Counted from the first letter of the stretch, positions 52,213 to 61,299 are shown. The stretch is 64,000 nucleotides of DNA from Nostoc edaphicum CCNP1411 (GCF_014023275.1 NZ_CP054698.1:620001-684000), one strand, 5' to 3'. Program-made: numbers and translations. The notes: generated by a model not told the origin, from the sequence alone.

Positions 52213-53232
52213 ATGAGAATGGAAAGAAATAATAGTCTGGACACCTTAAAAGCATTAAGTATTGCTTTTGTTTTAATCTGGCATTTACGACCTTTTCAAT
52301 TTATTCTAAATGGTTCTACACATATTACTGTGTTTGTTTTGGCTAAAATTTTGAGGGATTTGGAACTGCAATTATCTTTAACAGCCGTTCCGATTTTTTA
52401 TATTGTTTCTCTTTACTTATTTTTTCAAAAATCTGATGGCGTAGAATACTTTCAAAAGAGAATTACTAAGTTAATTAAAATTTACTTATTTTGGGTACTT
52501 GTTCAGAATATATTTTTTATGATAGTTACGAGAGAAATTCCTAATTTTTCATGGCAACTCATTACAGGATTAGAACCAAGCTTACCACTTGTTGGAGATT
52601 CAGTTTTTTATTTTCTATTTAATCTTATTTGTTTGACAAGTGTTGCTTTTTTATATCAACTGATAAAATCAGATTCTTTAAGAAAAATTATATCTTTTAC
52701 AATAGGAATATTTTGTTTATTTTATTTTGAAGCTAGTTGCTTACTAAATATCAGCATTCCTTATCATTGGCTAATAAATTTTGTTATTTATGTTCCTATA
52801 GCTTTTTACTTAGCTAAATTTCCTGATAGAATATTGAGCTTTAAGTTTTACTACCTAATTGCATTTATAATGTTTTCATCCCATGACATCTATTTACGTA
52901 CATCTGGCTATTACCCAAGTATCTATGGAAGAATTGCCATTATTTGTGGAGCTATGACTATTTTCTGTTATGTTAATTCTCAAAAAGAAATAAAAAATAA
53001 TTTATTAATACAACAATTATCTAAATACTCTCTTGGTTTATTTTCATTACATAAATACTGGCAATACTTGTTCTTTCTATTAATTAATAATTATAAAATT
53101 GGCATGGATATAGGAATTATTGGAACTCCTTTGAGTACAATCTTTATAATTGAAGGACTTTTTGTTGTATTTTTTACTGTGTTATCAATTTATTTATTAA
53201 AATTAACTCGTTTAAAACAGTTTGTTATCTAG
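52213..53232 (+). CDS. Acyltransferase family 3 (OafA-like) membrane protein, AT-rich
   Basis: A 339-residue polytopic protein with about ten hydrophobic segments. The N-terminal NNSLDTLKALSIAFVLIWHL matches the first segment of acyltransferase-3 proteins. RLxK-like QKRITKLIKIYLFWVL is the usual second motif. Such proteins acylate surface sugars or lipids. The ATG at 52213 is preferred over a TTG at 52180, though 52219 is also possible. The gene is markedly more AT-rich than its neighbours (long A/T runs, Ile/Phe/Lys-rich), a sign of transfer. No glycosyltransferase genes adjoin. Confidence 0.75.
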   Translation: MRMERNNSLDTLKALSIAFVLIWHLRPFQFILNGSTHITVFVLAKILRDLELQLSLTAVPIFYIVSLYLFFQKSDGVEYFQKRITKLIKIYLFWVLVQNIFFMIVTREIPNFSWQLITGLEPSLPLVGDSVFYFLFNLICLTSVAFLYQLIKSDSLRKIISFTIGIFCLFYFEASCLLNISIPYHWLINFVIYVPIAFYLAKFPDRILSFKFYYLIAFIMFSSHDIYLRTSGYYPSIYGRIAIICGAMTIFCYVNSQKEIKNNLLIQQLSKYSLGLFSLHKYWQYLFFLLINNYKIGMDIGIIGTPLSTIFIIEGLFVVFFTVLSIYLLKLTRLKQFVI

Positions 53233-53267
53233 AGTATCAATTCAGCAATCAAAAAACAACCCTCCAG

Positions 53268-53292
53268 CCTCCTTCCCTGGTTGGGAAGGAGG
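53268..53292 (-). terminator. Hairpin terminator of the ParA/coiled-coil operon
   Basis: The arms CCTCCTTCCC (53268-53277) and GGGAAGGAGG (53283-53292) pair around TGGTT. On the minus strand a TTGTTTTTTG run follows a few bases later. It lies 19 bp beyond the stop at 53311 and is convergent with the acyltransferase. Confidence 0.65.
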
Positions 53293-53310
53293 AGCCAAGA
53301 TTAACTGACT

Positions 53311-53931
53311 CTAGTCAAGTAACCACATCTCATTAGAACTATCGGGATACTCATTTGGTTGATTTTGAGGTTGAGCTTGAGCAAGTGTTTCCGATGATCG
53401 ATGTGATTTTTTGTAGTTAAGTGGATTGTAGTGGTCTTTTACTGGTTTTATCGCACTAGTTTCTTTTACAGCTACAGCTAGTTTAGATTTATCTTCTGCT
53501 GTTTGTTTTAAAGCATTAATTTCTTCTATAAGCTGGGAATTGGCTTCTGCAAGTTGCAGGGCTGTTTTTTTGGTTTCGTCAAGTTCTTTTGTTAGCTGTT
53601 CTAGTAATGATTTTTGTTCTGATGCAAAGGTTTTTTGTTTAGATAATTTTGATTGCAAATCAGCAATTTCTTGTCCAAGAGATGCTTCTTTTTTGTGGCT
53701 TGTTTCTAGATTACTTGTCAACTCTTTGACAGTTGTTTCTAAATCAGCTTTAGTAGGACTGCGTTTAGTAGAAGCTGGCTCAAGTGGTTGTCCTAACGAT
53801 TCCTCATCAGATGCAGCCTGTTCTTCGACAACTTTTTCTGCTGTAACTTCGATCGCAGATTCACCTTCTGGGGGTGTAAATTTTTGCGCCTCTTCTTGTA
53901 GTAAGTCAGAGAGACTTTGTTTCCTAGCCAT
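53311..53931 (-). CDS. McdB-like coiled-coil partner of ParA (probable carboxysome positioning)
   Basis: A 206-residue protein with three regions: a charged, disordered N-terminus beginning MARKQSLSDLLQEEAQK, a coiled coil (about residues 62-145, rich in Lys, Glu, Gln and Leu), and a polar C-terminus ending EMWLLD. McdB proteins are described as a disordered N-terminus, a central coiled coil and a near-terminal invariant tryptophan, which all fit. It starts 2 bp after the ParA stop, with GGAG upstream. Both its pairing with ParA and its location 3 kb from ccmK3/ccmK4 support the reading. An ordinary plasmid-type ParB role is less likely, as there is no ParB domain. Confidence 0.55.
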   Translation of the reverse strand: MARKQSLSDLLQEEAQKFTPPEGESAIEVTAEKVVEEQAASDEESLGQPLEPASTKRSPTKADLETTVKELTSNLETSHKKEASLGQEIADLQSKLSKQKTFASEQKSLLEQLTKELDETKKTALQLAEANSQLIEEINALKQTAEDKSKLAVAVKETSAIKPVKDHYNPLNYKKSHRSSETLAQAQPQNQPNEYPDSSNEMWLLD

Positions 53932-53933
53932 TA

Positions 53934-54566
53934 TTATTTTCTCCAATCACGCTGTAATTCATCAGCTGCACGGCGGTAGTCTAATTCCGCCTCCCGTGCA
54001 TTTCCTCCTCGCCATTGAGTAATCGCTACACCTTCAAGTGCTGCTCGTTCATGAGCTTTATAGGCACGGATGAAGGTATTACAAGTAGGAATACCTAAGC
54101 GAGTCAGAGTATTTTTTGCTTCTTGTGCTTCTCCCAGACTGCGCGTATCGACTTTGGTGAGCAATACCCGATGGGGGGTTCCCAAGGGGATGACGGCTTC
54201 CTTGACTGTTTCCACGAGGATTGCTAAATCCATTGCAGATGGGGGTGTCGGCAAAACTAGATAATCTGCGATCGCAACTACCGCCACTAATGCTTCAGAG
54301 CGCAGGGCGGGAGGTGTATCCACCACTACTAAATCGTAACCTGTTATCTTTCCTAAATCACTTAAAAGTGCGGGATCGGTTTCTTGAGATAAATCAAATC
54401 CCATTCCCTGCTGACTGCGCCCAAACCACCAACTGGCAGAGCCTTGAATATCTGCATCAATCAGAAGCACCTTTTTTTTCTTCGCAAAGTTTGCAGCCAG
54501 ATTGACTGCGGTAGTCGTTTTACCGACTCCTCCTTTACCGTTGAGAATAGCGATGATTTTTGGCAC
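53934..54566 (-). CDS. ParA-family ATPase (McdA-like)
   Basis: A 210-residue ATPase with the deviant Walker [10 protein letters not shown] (residues 11-19), including the signature Lys11. The switch I region is [13 protein letters not shown], and DTPP (83-86) is the Walker B region. ParA ATPases bind DNA non-specifically and form gradients that position cargo. The signature lysine is present, as reported for the common (type 2) McdA group. It is co-transcribed with a McdB-like protein and close to ccmK3/ccmK4. A role in positioning another cargo cannot be excluded. Confidence 0.8.
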   Translation of the reverse strand: MPKIIAILNGKGGVGKTTTAVNLAANFAKKKKVLLIDADIQGSASWWFGRSQQGMGFDLSQETDPALLSDLGKITGYDLVVVDTPPALRSEALVAVVAIADYLVLPTPPSAMDLAILVETVKEAVIPLGTPHRVLLTKVDTRSLGEAQEAKNTLTRLGIPTCNTFIRAYKAHERAALEGVAITQWRGGNAREAELDYRRAADELQRDWRK

Positions 54567-54582
54567 TGCTTGCTTCCGATGC

Positions 54583-54680
54583 TGCCTTTTGTTAGCGGTA
54601 GCGGGGCGTTTAGCCCGTGCTGAGTTCTGAGTGCTGAGTGCTGAGTTAAGAGAGACGCGATTAATCGCGTCTGTACAAGA
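54583..54680. repeat. Repeat cluster upstream of the ParA gene
   Basis: The inverted form of the GGCTnAACGCCCCGCTA repeat (GCGGTAGCGGGGCGTTTAGC near 54594) is followed by GTGCTGA-type heptamers (about 54619-54645). Then comes the palindrome GACGCGATTAATCGCGTC (54653-54670). All are dispersed intergenic types. Confidence 0.7.
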
Positions 54681-54824
54681 GTCATTATTATCCTCTTTAT
54701 CTTCTTTTCAGTTTCCAGTTTCCAGTCTCTAGTCCCCAATCATGAATATACCGCTTTCTGTAACCCTAAGTAACATGAAAACTCGTAACAATAAATTCAG
54801 AAGCCATCAATTCCACAAAATTTT

Positions 54825-56207
54825 ATGACAGCAACTTACAATTTGCCTGATGGGCCCCAAATGCCGCGCTGGCTGCGGATGATCAAGTTTATTAGTCAGC
54901 CCGTGAAATATATAGATGATTTTGCCAAAATCTACGGTGACACTTTCACAATCAAAAGTAGTCGCTCCGATAACCATATTGTGTACTTTAGTCAACCCCA
55001 AGCACTAGAGCAGATTTTTACTGCTGATTCCAGCTATTTTGAGGTTGGCAGAGGGAACATAGGGCTAAGATTTTTGCTTGGCGATCGCTCCTTCATGTTA
55101 TCAGATGGCGATCGCCACCAGCGCCAAAGGCAACTATTAGCCCCTCCCTTTCATGGCGAAAGAATGCGGGCTTATGGTCAGGATATCCGAGAAATAACCC
55201 GACAGGTGAGTAATGAATGGCAAATTGGCAAGCCTTTTAATATCCGTGAGTCGATGCAAGAAATCACCCTGCGTGTTATTCTGCGGGTTGTATTTGGCTT
55301 GAATGATGGACAGCATTTTGAGGAACTGAGGCGATCGCTAAGTGACTTACTAGACTTAATCACTTCACCTATAATGTCCAGCGCTTTCTTCTTCCGGTTC
55401 ATCCAAAAAGATTTCGGGGCGTGGAGTCCGTGGGGTAGGATTCTCCAACAACGGCAAAAAATTGATCAACTGATTTACGCTTTGCTTCGAGAACGTCGGG
55501 CTGAATCCGATCAAAATCGCCAAGATATCCTGAGTTTGATGATGGCTGCTCGTTATGACGATGGTCAAGGGATGTCAGATGAAGAATTACACGACGAGTT
55601 GATGACGTTGCTAGTTGCAGGACATGAAACTACCGCTTCGGCATTGACATGGGCTTTTTACTGGATTGACCATTTACCAGAAGTGCGGGAGAAATTGCTA
55701 CAAGAACTCAACACCCTTGGAGTTAACCCGGATTTAAGTAGTGTAGCTAAATTGCCTTATCTGACAGCAGTTTGTCAAGAAACATTGCGAATCTACCCAA
55801 TTGCCATGAATGCTTTCGTGCGGATTGTGAAGACTCCAATTACAATTATGGGTTACGAACTGCGAGAGGGAACAGCAATAGTCCCTAGCATTTATTTAGC
55901 GCATCATCGGGAAGAAGTTTATCCACAATCCAAGCAGTTTAAACCAGAACGCTTTTTAGAAAGACAGTATTCACCTTATGAATATTTACCCTTTGGTGGC
56001 GGTAATCGTCGCTGTATTGGGATGGCATTTGCTCAGTATGAAATGAAAATCGTCTTGGCAACTGTTCTGTCAGAATTTCAAGTATCGCGAGTGAATAAAC
56101 GTCCTGTGCGTCCTGTGCGCCGTGGTTTAACTTTAGCCGCACCCGCCGGAATGCGGATGATTGCAACACCTCAAGTTAAGCGTGCGAATACGCCAGCATT
56201 GGTGTAA
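54825..56207 (+). CDS. Cytochrome P450, CYP110-like
   Basis: A 460-residue haem monooxygenase. AGHETTASALTW (from residue 265) is the I-helix oxygen-activation motif. ETLR (319-322) is ExxR. FKPERFLERQYSPYEYLPFG and GGNRRCIG hold the haem-ligand cysteine (Cys397). The N-terminus MTATYNLPDGPQMPRWLRMI and the overall match suggest CYP110, the class found in most heterocystous cyanobacteria and linked with fatty-acid or terpenoid hydroxylation. No membrane anchor. Substrate not inferable; no terpene synthase is adjacent. Confidence 0.9.
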   Translation: MTATYNLPDGPQMPRWLRMIKFISQPVKYIDDFAKIYGDTFTIKSSRSDNHIVYFSQPQALEQIFTADSSYFEVGRGNIGLRFLLGDRSFMLSDGDRHQRQRQLLAPPFHGERMRAYGQDIREITRQVSNEWQIGKPFNIRESMQEITLRVILRVVFGLNDGQHFEELRRSLSDLLDLITSPIMSSAFFFRFIQKDFGAWSPWGRILQQRQKIDQLIYALLRERRAESDQNRQDILSLMMAARYDDGQGMSDEELHDELMTLLVAGHETTASALTWAFYWIDHLPEVREKLLQELNTLGVNPDLSSVAKLPYLTAVCQETLRIYPIAMNAFVRIVKTPITIMGYELREGTAIVPSIYLAHHREEVYPQSKQFKPERFLERQYSPYEYLPFGGGNRRCIGMAFAQYEMKIVLATVLSEFQVSRVNKRPVRPVRRGLTLAAPAGMRMIATPQVKRANTPALV

Positions 56208-56279
56208 TAAAAATTAGGTTGGGTACATTAATCATTGGTGTCAACTTAAGCTAAAATCCTTTTCAAATCTCGTTTCTAG

Positions 56280-56375
56280 CCTCTGGCTGGAAATGCAACT
56301 CAAAAGCGGCTCTGCCGCAAGTCTAGAGGCAGAGCCTCAAAGACAGGCATTCCCAGTCGGAGACTGGGAACGAGA
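56280..56375. repeat. GTTCCCAG palindromic repeat element, copy 2
   Basis: CTGGCTGGAAATGC, then TCTAGAGGCAGAGCCTC, then GGCATTCCCAGTCGGAGACT and GGGAACGAG. The same building blocks occur inside 49290-49400 and at 62712-62825. Non-coding, hairpin-forming. Confidence 0.75.
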
Positions 56376-56478
56376 CAATATCTAAAGGCTTTTTCTTGGC
56401 TGGCTTTCACGTTAAGTTGACACCAATGCACATTAATGCGTACCTACCAGCTATAGGATAATAATTACGAATTACGAA

Positions 56479-57072
56479 TTACGAATTATCCTGACTCTCT
56501 TGCTTATTGGCAAGTTGTTCGTAATGTTCTTTGTCGCGATATTTAATTGTTCTCATCCGTTGATTTCCAACAATTGCTAAAGGTTCAACATTAGCAGTTA
56601 CAACCGTCCCCGCCGCCACAATTGCACCATCTCCAATGGAAACTCCTGGAACAATAAGGACATTTCCGCCAATCCAAACATTGCGACCGATAACTACAGG
56701 TTTATGAATATAGACATTATGTTCATAAGGTAAATCATTACTTTGGTAGTCATGATTTGCAGAGAGAATCACAACGTTAAATCCAAGTGTTGTATTGTCG
56801 CCAATTGTAATTCCGCCACGTCCATCTAATATGACATCTTGTCCAATGTAGACTTTATTTCCCAGAGATACATTTTGCGGGTGTTCAATTCTCAAGTCTC
56901 GCTTAAATCGTAGTCCTGAGCCACTAAATTTTAATTGACTCTTCAGTTCTTGATGTTTATAGCGCCTGATTTTGGTTTCTAAGTATTCTCCCCACCGTAC
57001 CAGACGAGGTACTAACCATTGTTCTAATAGTCGCTCTAATTTATTCGTAATTTTATTTTTGATCTCTTTCAT
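56479..57072 (-). CDS. Left-handed beta-helix (hexapeptide) acetyltransferase
   Basis: A 197-residue protein with an N-terminal helical region and a hexapeptide-repeat domain: SLGNKVYIGQDVILDGRGGI, TIGDNTTLGFNVVI, VVIGRNVWIGGNVLIVPGVS and IGDGAIVAAGTVVTANV. The SANHDYQ motif with its catalytic-type histidine resembles maltose/galactoside acetyltransferases. It is probably involved in surface-polysaccharide modification. The acceptor is unknown. Confidence 0.88.
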   Translation of the reverse strand: MKEIKNKITNKLERLLEQWLVPRLVRWGEYLETKIRRYKHQELKSQLKFSGSGLRFKRDLRIEHPQNVSLGNKVYIGQDVILDGRGGITIGDNTTLGFNVVILSANHDYQSNDLPYEHNVYIHKPVVIGRNVWIGGNVLIVPGVSIGDGAIVAAGTVVTANVEPLAIVGNQRMRTIKYRDKEHYEQLANKQESQDNS

Positions 57073-57318
57073 AAAACCTCATGGAAGTTTAGGAACCCTC
57101 TGGCTTTCAACCAATGAGGGAAAACGACGCGGGTACTTTAGCACTCTTCACATTTATTAGGTTTCCCCAATTAGAGTATTTTCTCGCGTGTGAATAGCCT
57201 TTATTAAAAAGCTAGCTAGACAATGCCCACAATAACTTCGCAATTTGCTAAGATAATCTCCTATCCGACCAAAAACCAAAAGACACTCCTATGAAAAAAT
57301 ACTATGTACTAAAAATTT

Positions 57319-57621
57319 ATGCACATAATCAGTCGTGCAAGACTTTCTGAGTTTTGGGAAAAGCACTCTAATGCACAAACTAGCCTGCGGTTATGGTACA
57401 AACTTACATCTGTAGCAGAGTGGCAGAACTTGGTAGAGTTACGCCAAACTTTTCCCTCAGCCGATCAAGTCGGTAATTTCACAGTTTTTAACATAAGTGG
57501 TAATAATTATCGACTGATTACTTTGGTCGATTACAAATTCCAAAAAGTTTTTATTCGCCATATACTGACACATGCCGAATATGACAAAGATGATTGGAAA
57601 AATGATTATTGGTTCACTTGA
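57319..57621 (+). CDS. higB: HigB-type toxin
   Basis: A 100-residue RelE/HigB-family mRNA-interferase-like toxin: MHIISRARLSEFWEKHSNAQ, then SLRLWYKLTSVAEWQNLVEL and KVFIRHILTHAEYDKDDW. The RHILTHAEYDK end holds the basic/acidic residues typical of the active site. It is the first gene of the pair, toxin-first as is usual for higBA. The antitoxin gene follows after an unusually long 227-bp gap containing CRISPR-type repeats. Confidence 0.9.
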   Translation: MHIISRARLSEFWEKHSNAQTSLRLWYKLTSVAEWQNLVELRQTFPSADQVGNFTVFNISGNNYRLITLVDYKFQKVFIRHILTHAEYDKDDWKNDYWFT

Positions 57622-57639
57622 TGCTAACGATTCTTTTGG

Positions 57640-57830
57640 GATACCAATTTTAAAAATACTTGTTAGGGATTAAAACCCTCAGATATATGAACAACAGCAT
57701 GAACAGAATTCCTAAGTTATAATTACTTAAAATCCCCTATTAGGGATTGAAACTCTCAGATATCTGGATAGTAATATGAACATAAGTGTTTGTGTTCCAA
57801 TTCATCAAAATCCCTATTAGGGATTGAAAC
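57640..57830. CRISPR. Degenerate CRISPR-type repeats between higB and higA
   Basis: Three copies of a 37-38 base repeat end at 57676, 57753 and 57830, exactly 77 bp apart. Approximate spans are 57640-57676, 57716-57753 and 57794-57830. The third copy runs from GTTCCAATTCATCAAAATCC to TTAGGGATTGAAAC, very close to the 37-nt CRISPR repeats of Nostoc-type cyanobacteria. The first two are diverged. The 39-40 base spacers are related to each other (both have CTCAGATAT, and ATGAACA further on), unlike a true array. The last repeat ends 18 bp before higA. No cas gene is in the window. It may be a relic or a domesticated regulatory array. Confidence 0.55.
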
Positions 57831-57848
57831 GATCAGGAATCTGGCAAA

Positions 57849-58256
57849 ATGACCCCTGGAACACCTGTTACTAAAACGTATATTAAATTACTCACATCTT
57901 TTCCTCCCCGTCCCGTAACTTCCGAGGAAGAATTGCTGGCTACGCAAGAAGTAATCGATTCTCTAATTGATAAAGGTGAATTAACACCAGATGAACAAGA
58001 CTATCTCAATGTTTTAGGTACTCTGGTTTATGAGTACGAACAAAAACATCATTCTATAACTGATATTCATGGCGTAGAATTACTTCAAGCGTTAATAGCC
58101 GAATTTGGTTTGCGACAAAAAGACTTAATTCCTATCTTTAAAACTGAGTCTATTGTATCTGAAGTCTTGAGTGGACAGCGCAAGCTGACAGTTAAGCATA
58201 TTGCTCGCCTCGCGGAGTTTTTTCACATTTCGCCTGCTGCTTTTTTTGAATCATAA
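57849..58256 (+). CDS. higA: HigA-type antitoxin (HTH)
   Basis: A 135-residue protein with a C-terminal helix-turn-helix: FGLRQKDLIPIFKTESIVSE, VLSGQRKLTVKHIARLAEFF and HISPAAFF. The N-terminal part, including TSEEELLATQEVIDSLIDKG, is typical of the longer HigA antitoxins that neutralise HigB and repress the operon. It starts 18 bp after the last CRISPR-like repeat. No strong ribosome-binding site is visible. Confidence 0.85.
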   Translation: MTPGTPVTKTYIKLLTSFPPRPVTSEEELLATQEVIDSLIDKGELTPDEQDYLNVLGTLVYEYEQKHHSITDIHGVELLQALIAEFGLRQKDLIPIFKTESIVSEVLSGQRKLTVKHIARLAEFFHISPAAFFES

Positions 58257-58361
58257 GAGTGAAAACTTTACAGATTGTCATCGCGGGATTACAGCCTAGC
58301 AGAGAAGATATTTGCTAAAGCTGTAACCTATTTAGAAGAGACACTTAAAAGGTAATCAGTT

Positions 58362-58922
58362 TTAAAGCTTTACAATTTTAAGTATCTCGTCTCGTGCTTC
58401 TTCAGGCGATTTACTTTTTGTATAAACAACAAACTTTGCCAAATCATAATTTGAATGATGCTTAACAAAATATTCGTTCAAATCAAACCCATTACTAACA
58501 ATCCCACCATTACGTTCGTTAAGTATTTGGATAGATTCTTCTAAATCTGGAGAAGGAAGAATCAAGACAACATTTATATATGGATCTAAAATTTGTTGCA
58601 CCCATCTGAAAAGTTCGTCATCTTCATAAACAGAATGGCCTGCACCAAAATCGATAACACAATTGCTATATTCTGAAAGTACTCTTTCAACCGCGTAGGC
58701 TTCAAAAGGTTTCCAATAACGATAAATACCTGGAAATCCTTCTTTTTCTCTTATTTGCTTTGCCAATGCCTCATCATAATTTATTTCCTTATAATAATTC
58801 AATCGTACATCGTCCATAGAACACTGTGGAATCCCTAACTTCTGGGCAAGGAGTTTTCCAAGGGTGCTTTTACCTGTACTAATTGGGCCAATAAGAATAA
58901 TATCTGAAATCTTACGACTCAT
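58362..58922 (-). CDS. P-loop NTPase, shikimate-kinase/AAA-like
   Basis: A 186-residue protein with the Walker A GPISTGKST, then LAQKLGIPQCSMDDVRLNYY and IDFGAGHSVYEDDELF. The arrangement resembles small nucleotide or metabolite kinases, including shikimate kinase-like proteins, but no substrate motif is recognised. It lies next to higBA on the opposite strand and is more AT-rich than the neighbours, so it could be acquired. The ATG at 58922 is preferred over a frame start at 58949. Confidence 0.6.
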   Translation of the reverse strand: MSRKISDIILIGPISTGKSTLGKLLAQKLGIPQCSMDDVRLNYYKEINYDEALAKQIREKEGFPGIYRYWKPFEAYAVERVLSEYSNCVIDFGAGHSVYEDDELFRWVQQILDPYINVVLILPSPDLEESIQILNERNGGIVSNGFDLNEYFVKHHSNYDLAKFVVYTKSKSPEEARDEILKIVKL

Positions 58923-58981
58923 TTTAAAAAGCCTGAAGATTAGAAACAACTCTGCTATACAAATAAATAAGCCTTAGTTAG

Positions 58982-59410
58982 TTATAGCTTCAACTCCTCC
59001 CTCATCCTCTCTTCCAGCACATCCAATAACCCATCCACATCCTTCCCAGCTTGCTCAAAACAAATCGGTGGCGCTGGTTCCGGTGCAAACTGAATTAACT
59101 TAATTTCCCCCTTCCCAATCCCAATCATCACAACTTCCACATCCGGCTTGTGATTCTCCACAATTCCCAAAATTTCCTGAAGCCGATTCTCAACTCTAAT
59201 ATTTAAATTCTCTATCTGTTCTTTCGGACAATAAACAAAATGCGGCGTTGGTTGCAAATCAATACCAACAGTACCCTGACTATCACCATTTGCTAACCAC
59301 AATCCCCAAAACAGCGCCGCCAATTCTTGCTGATTTGCTTTGACAAACTTATCCAACTGGCGACGCCACTTAGTATCACCTGATTCTGGTTGACTATTAC
59401 CAAAAAACAT
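58982..59410 (-). CDS. ccmS: CcmS-like beta-carboxysome assembly chaperone
   Basis: A 142-residue soluble protein conserved in cyanobacteria: KWRRQLDKFVKANQQELAAL, FWGLWLANGDSQGTVGIDLQ, PTPHFVYCPKEQIENLN and VMIGIGKGEIKLIQF. It matches, as recalled, the protein described as CcmS, a chaperone-like factor in beta-carboxysome assembly in Nostoc. The identification is from memory of the family pattern and was not checked by search. If it is right, a third carboxysome locus lies within 10 kb of ccmK3/ccmK4. It is 38 bp from the ABC exporter on the same strand. Confidence 0.55.
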   Translation of the reverse strand: MFFGNSQPESGDTKWRRQLDKFVKANQQELAALFWGLWLANGDSQGTVGIDLQPTPHFVYCPKEQIENLNIRVENRLQEILGIVENHKPDVEVVMIGIGKGEIKLIQFAPEPAPPICFEQAGKDVDGLLDVLEERMREELKL

Positions 59411-59448
59411 AAATAATTCGTAATGAAGACACAGACAATAGGCGAAAC

Positions 59449-61299
59449 TTATCTTAAACCTGACTGTACACGCCAGAGGCTGGAATAAATTCCATCTTTC
59501 TCCAGCAATTGCTCATGGGTTCCCGACTCTACTAATTTCCCATGTTCCATGACATAAATGCAATGGGCATTGCGGATGGTAGAAAGACGATGAGCGATCG
59601 CAATTGTAGTTCTATCTACTGTAATCCGTTCTAGCGATCGCTGGATTGCTGCTTCTGTTTCATTATCCACCGCCGAGGTAGCTTCGTCTAAAATCAGAAT
59701 AGGCGGATTCTTTAAGACTGCCCGGGCGATCGCAATCCGTTGTCTTTGTCCACCAGATAACTTTTGTCCTCTTTCCCCCACAATTGTCTCATAACCTTCG
59801 GGCAACTCAACAATAAATTCGTGCGCCTCGGCTATCTTCGCCGCCGTGATGATTTCTTGTTCTGTAGTCTCAAAGCTACCATAAGCAATATTCTCCGCGA
59901 CAGTGCCATGAAATAGAAACACATCTTGACTCACCAAACCGATGCAGCGCCGTAAATCTTGCAAATTCAAAGTTTGCAAGTCAATACCATCCACAGTAAT
60001 CCTGCCAGCTTGGACTTCGTACAACCGCAACAAAAGTTTGACTAAAGTGCTTTTACCAGAACCGGTTGAACCGACAATTGCAATGGTTTTCCCCGCCGGA
60101 ATATCCAAAGACAGATTTTTAATTACTGGAAATCTATCTTTATAGGCAAAATAAACATTGTTAAATTGCACTTCACCGCGCACTTTATCTATAGGTAAGG
60201 CTACATTACCTGTATGAATAGCGATAGGAGTATCCAATAAATTCATGACTCGATTAGTAGAAGCCATTGCCCTTTGATATTGGTCAAAAGTTTCGCCTAA
60301 TCTAGTTAAAGGCCACAGCAATCGCTGAATTAAAAACACTAATACACTGTAAGCACCAACAGACATTTCTCCCGAAACCGCTGCCATCCCGCCATACAAA
60401 AGTAATGCCGTGAACCCCACCAAAATCAGCATCCGAATTAACGGCACAAAAGCAGCAGAAAGAGTAATTGCCTTAGAATTACTGTGGCGATAAGCGTCAC
60501 TATCTAATTCCAAACGAGAGGCTTCATAAGCTTCAGAGGTGAAACTTTTAATAGTAGTAATTCCGCTGATATTATTTGACAACCGCGTATTGAGAAAACC
60601 TACCTTTTCGCGGACATCAGCGTAGCGAGGTGCTAGTAATCGTTGATAGGCAAAAGAACCCCAGAGAATGAATGGCATCGGTGACAAAGCCATCCACGCT
60701 ACACTAGGAGCCAGAATAAAGAAAGCAGCGCCAATAATTAGAACAGTTGCAGAAACTTGGATGATATCATTTGCGCCCCCATCCAAAAACCGCTCTAATT
60801 GGTTAATATCATCACTAAGGATAGACATTAATCCGCCAGTGCTGCGTTCTTCAAAATAAGCCAATTCCAACTCTTGCAAATGCTTGTATGCATCCAAACG
60901 CAAGTCATGCTGAATATTCTGAGCCAAATTCCGCCAAAGTCGAGCGTAGGCGTACTCAAAAACCGATTCTAGTATCCAAATGATTACAGTCAGGAAGGAA
61001 ATAATCAAAAATTGTTGAAAGACATCCCGCACCCCTAACTGTGCAATTATGGAATCCTGTTGCTTAACTACCACATCCACCGCCACGCCAATTAAGCCGG
61101 GTGGTGCTAAGTCGAAAAATTTATTGAGGGTAGAATAAGTAGTCGCCAGCCAAATTTGTTTACGATACTGGTGTCCATACTCAAGCAAACGCTGGAGAGG
61201 ATGCGCTGAATGTTTACGCCTTCTTGATGCCCGATGAGATTTTAATGCAGTAGCCACGGCTTTTTGCGATTTCGTGTCACTGATATTACCACGGAACAA
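59449..61299 (-). CDS. ABC transporter, fused permease/ATPase (MsbA-like exporter)
   Basis: A 616-residue half-exporter. The N-terminal membrane domain (about residues 50-345) has six hydrophobic segments. The ATPase has Walker [15 protein letters not shown]-loop [20 protein letters not shown], signature [14 protein letters not shown], Walker [11 protein letters not shown] and the switch AHRLST. It acts as a dimer and exports lipids, peptides or drugs; the substrate is not inferable. The frame opens with TTG at 61299. No in-frame ATG is near, so TTG or a slightly later GTG (61257) is the start. Confidence 0.9.
   Translation of the reverse strand: MFRGNISDTKSQKAVATALKSHRASRRRKHSAHPLQRLLEYGHQYRKQIWLATTYSTLNKFFDLAPPGLIGVAVDVVVKQQDSIIAQLGVRDVFQQFLIISFLTVIIWILESVFEYAYARLWRNLAQNIQHDLRLDAYKHLQELELAYFEERSTGGLMSILSDDINQLERFLDGGANDIIQVSATVLIIGAAFFILAPSVAWMALSPMPFILWGSFAYQRLLAPRYADVREKVGFLNTRLSNNISGITTIKSFTSEAYEASRLELDSDAYRHSNSKAITLSAAFVPLIRMLILVGFTALLLYGGMAAVSGEMSVGAYSVLVFLIQRLLWPLTRLGETFDQYQRAMASTNRVMNLLDTPIAIHTGNVALPIDKVRGEVQFNNVYFAYKDRFPVIKNLSLDIPAGKTIAIVGSTGSGKSTLVKLLLRLYEVQAGRITVDGIDLQTLNLQDLRRCIGLVSQDVFLFHGTVAENIAYGSFETTEQEIITAAKIAEAHEFIVELPEGYETIVGERGQKLSGGQRQRIAIARAVLKNPPILILDEATSAVDNETEAAIQRSLERITVDRTTIAIAHRLSTIRNAHCIYVMEHGKLVESGTHEQLLEKDGIYSSLWRVQSGLR

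Noticed and set aside
53540..54022. 160-codon plus-strand frame across the ParA/McdB-like junction
   Set aside because: Ser/Cys-rich antisense of a coiled-coil gene; no ribosome-binding site.
57640..57830. A functional adaptive CRISPR array
   Set aside because: Spacers are similar to each other, two of the repeats are degenerate and there are no cas genes nearby, so it is described as CRISPR-type repeats, not a working array.
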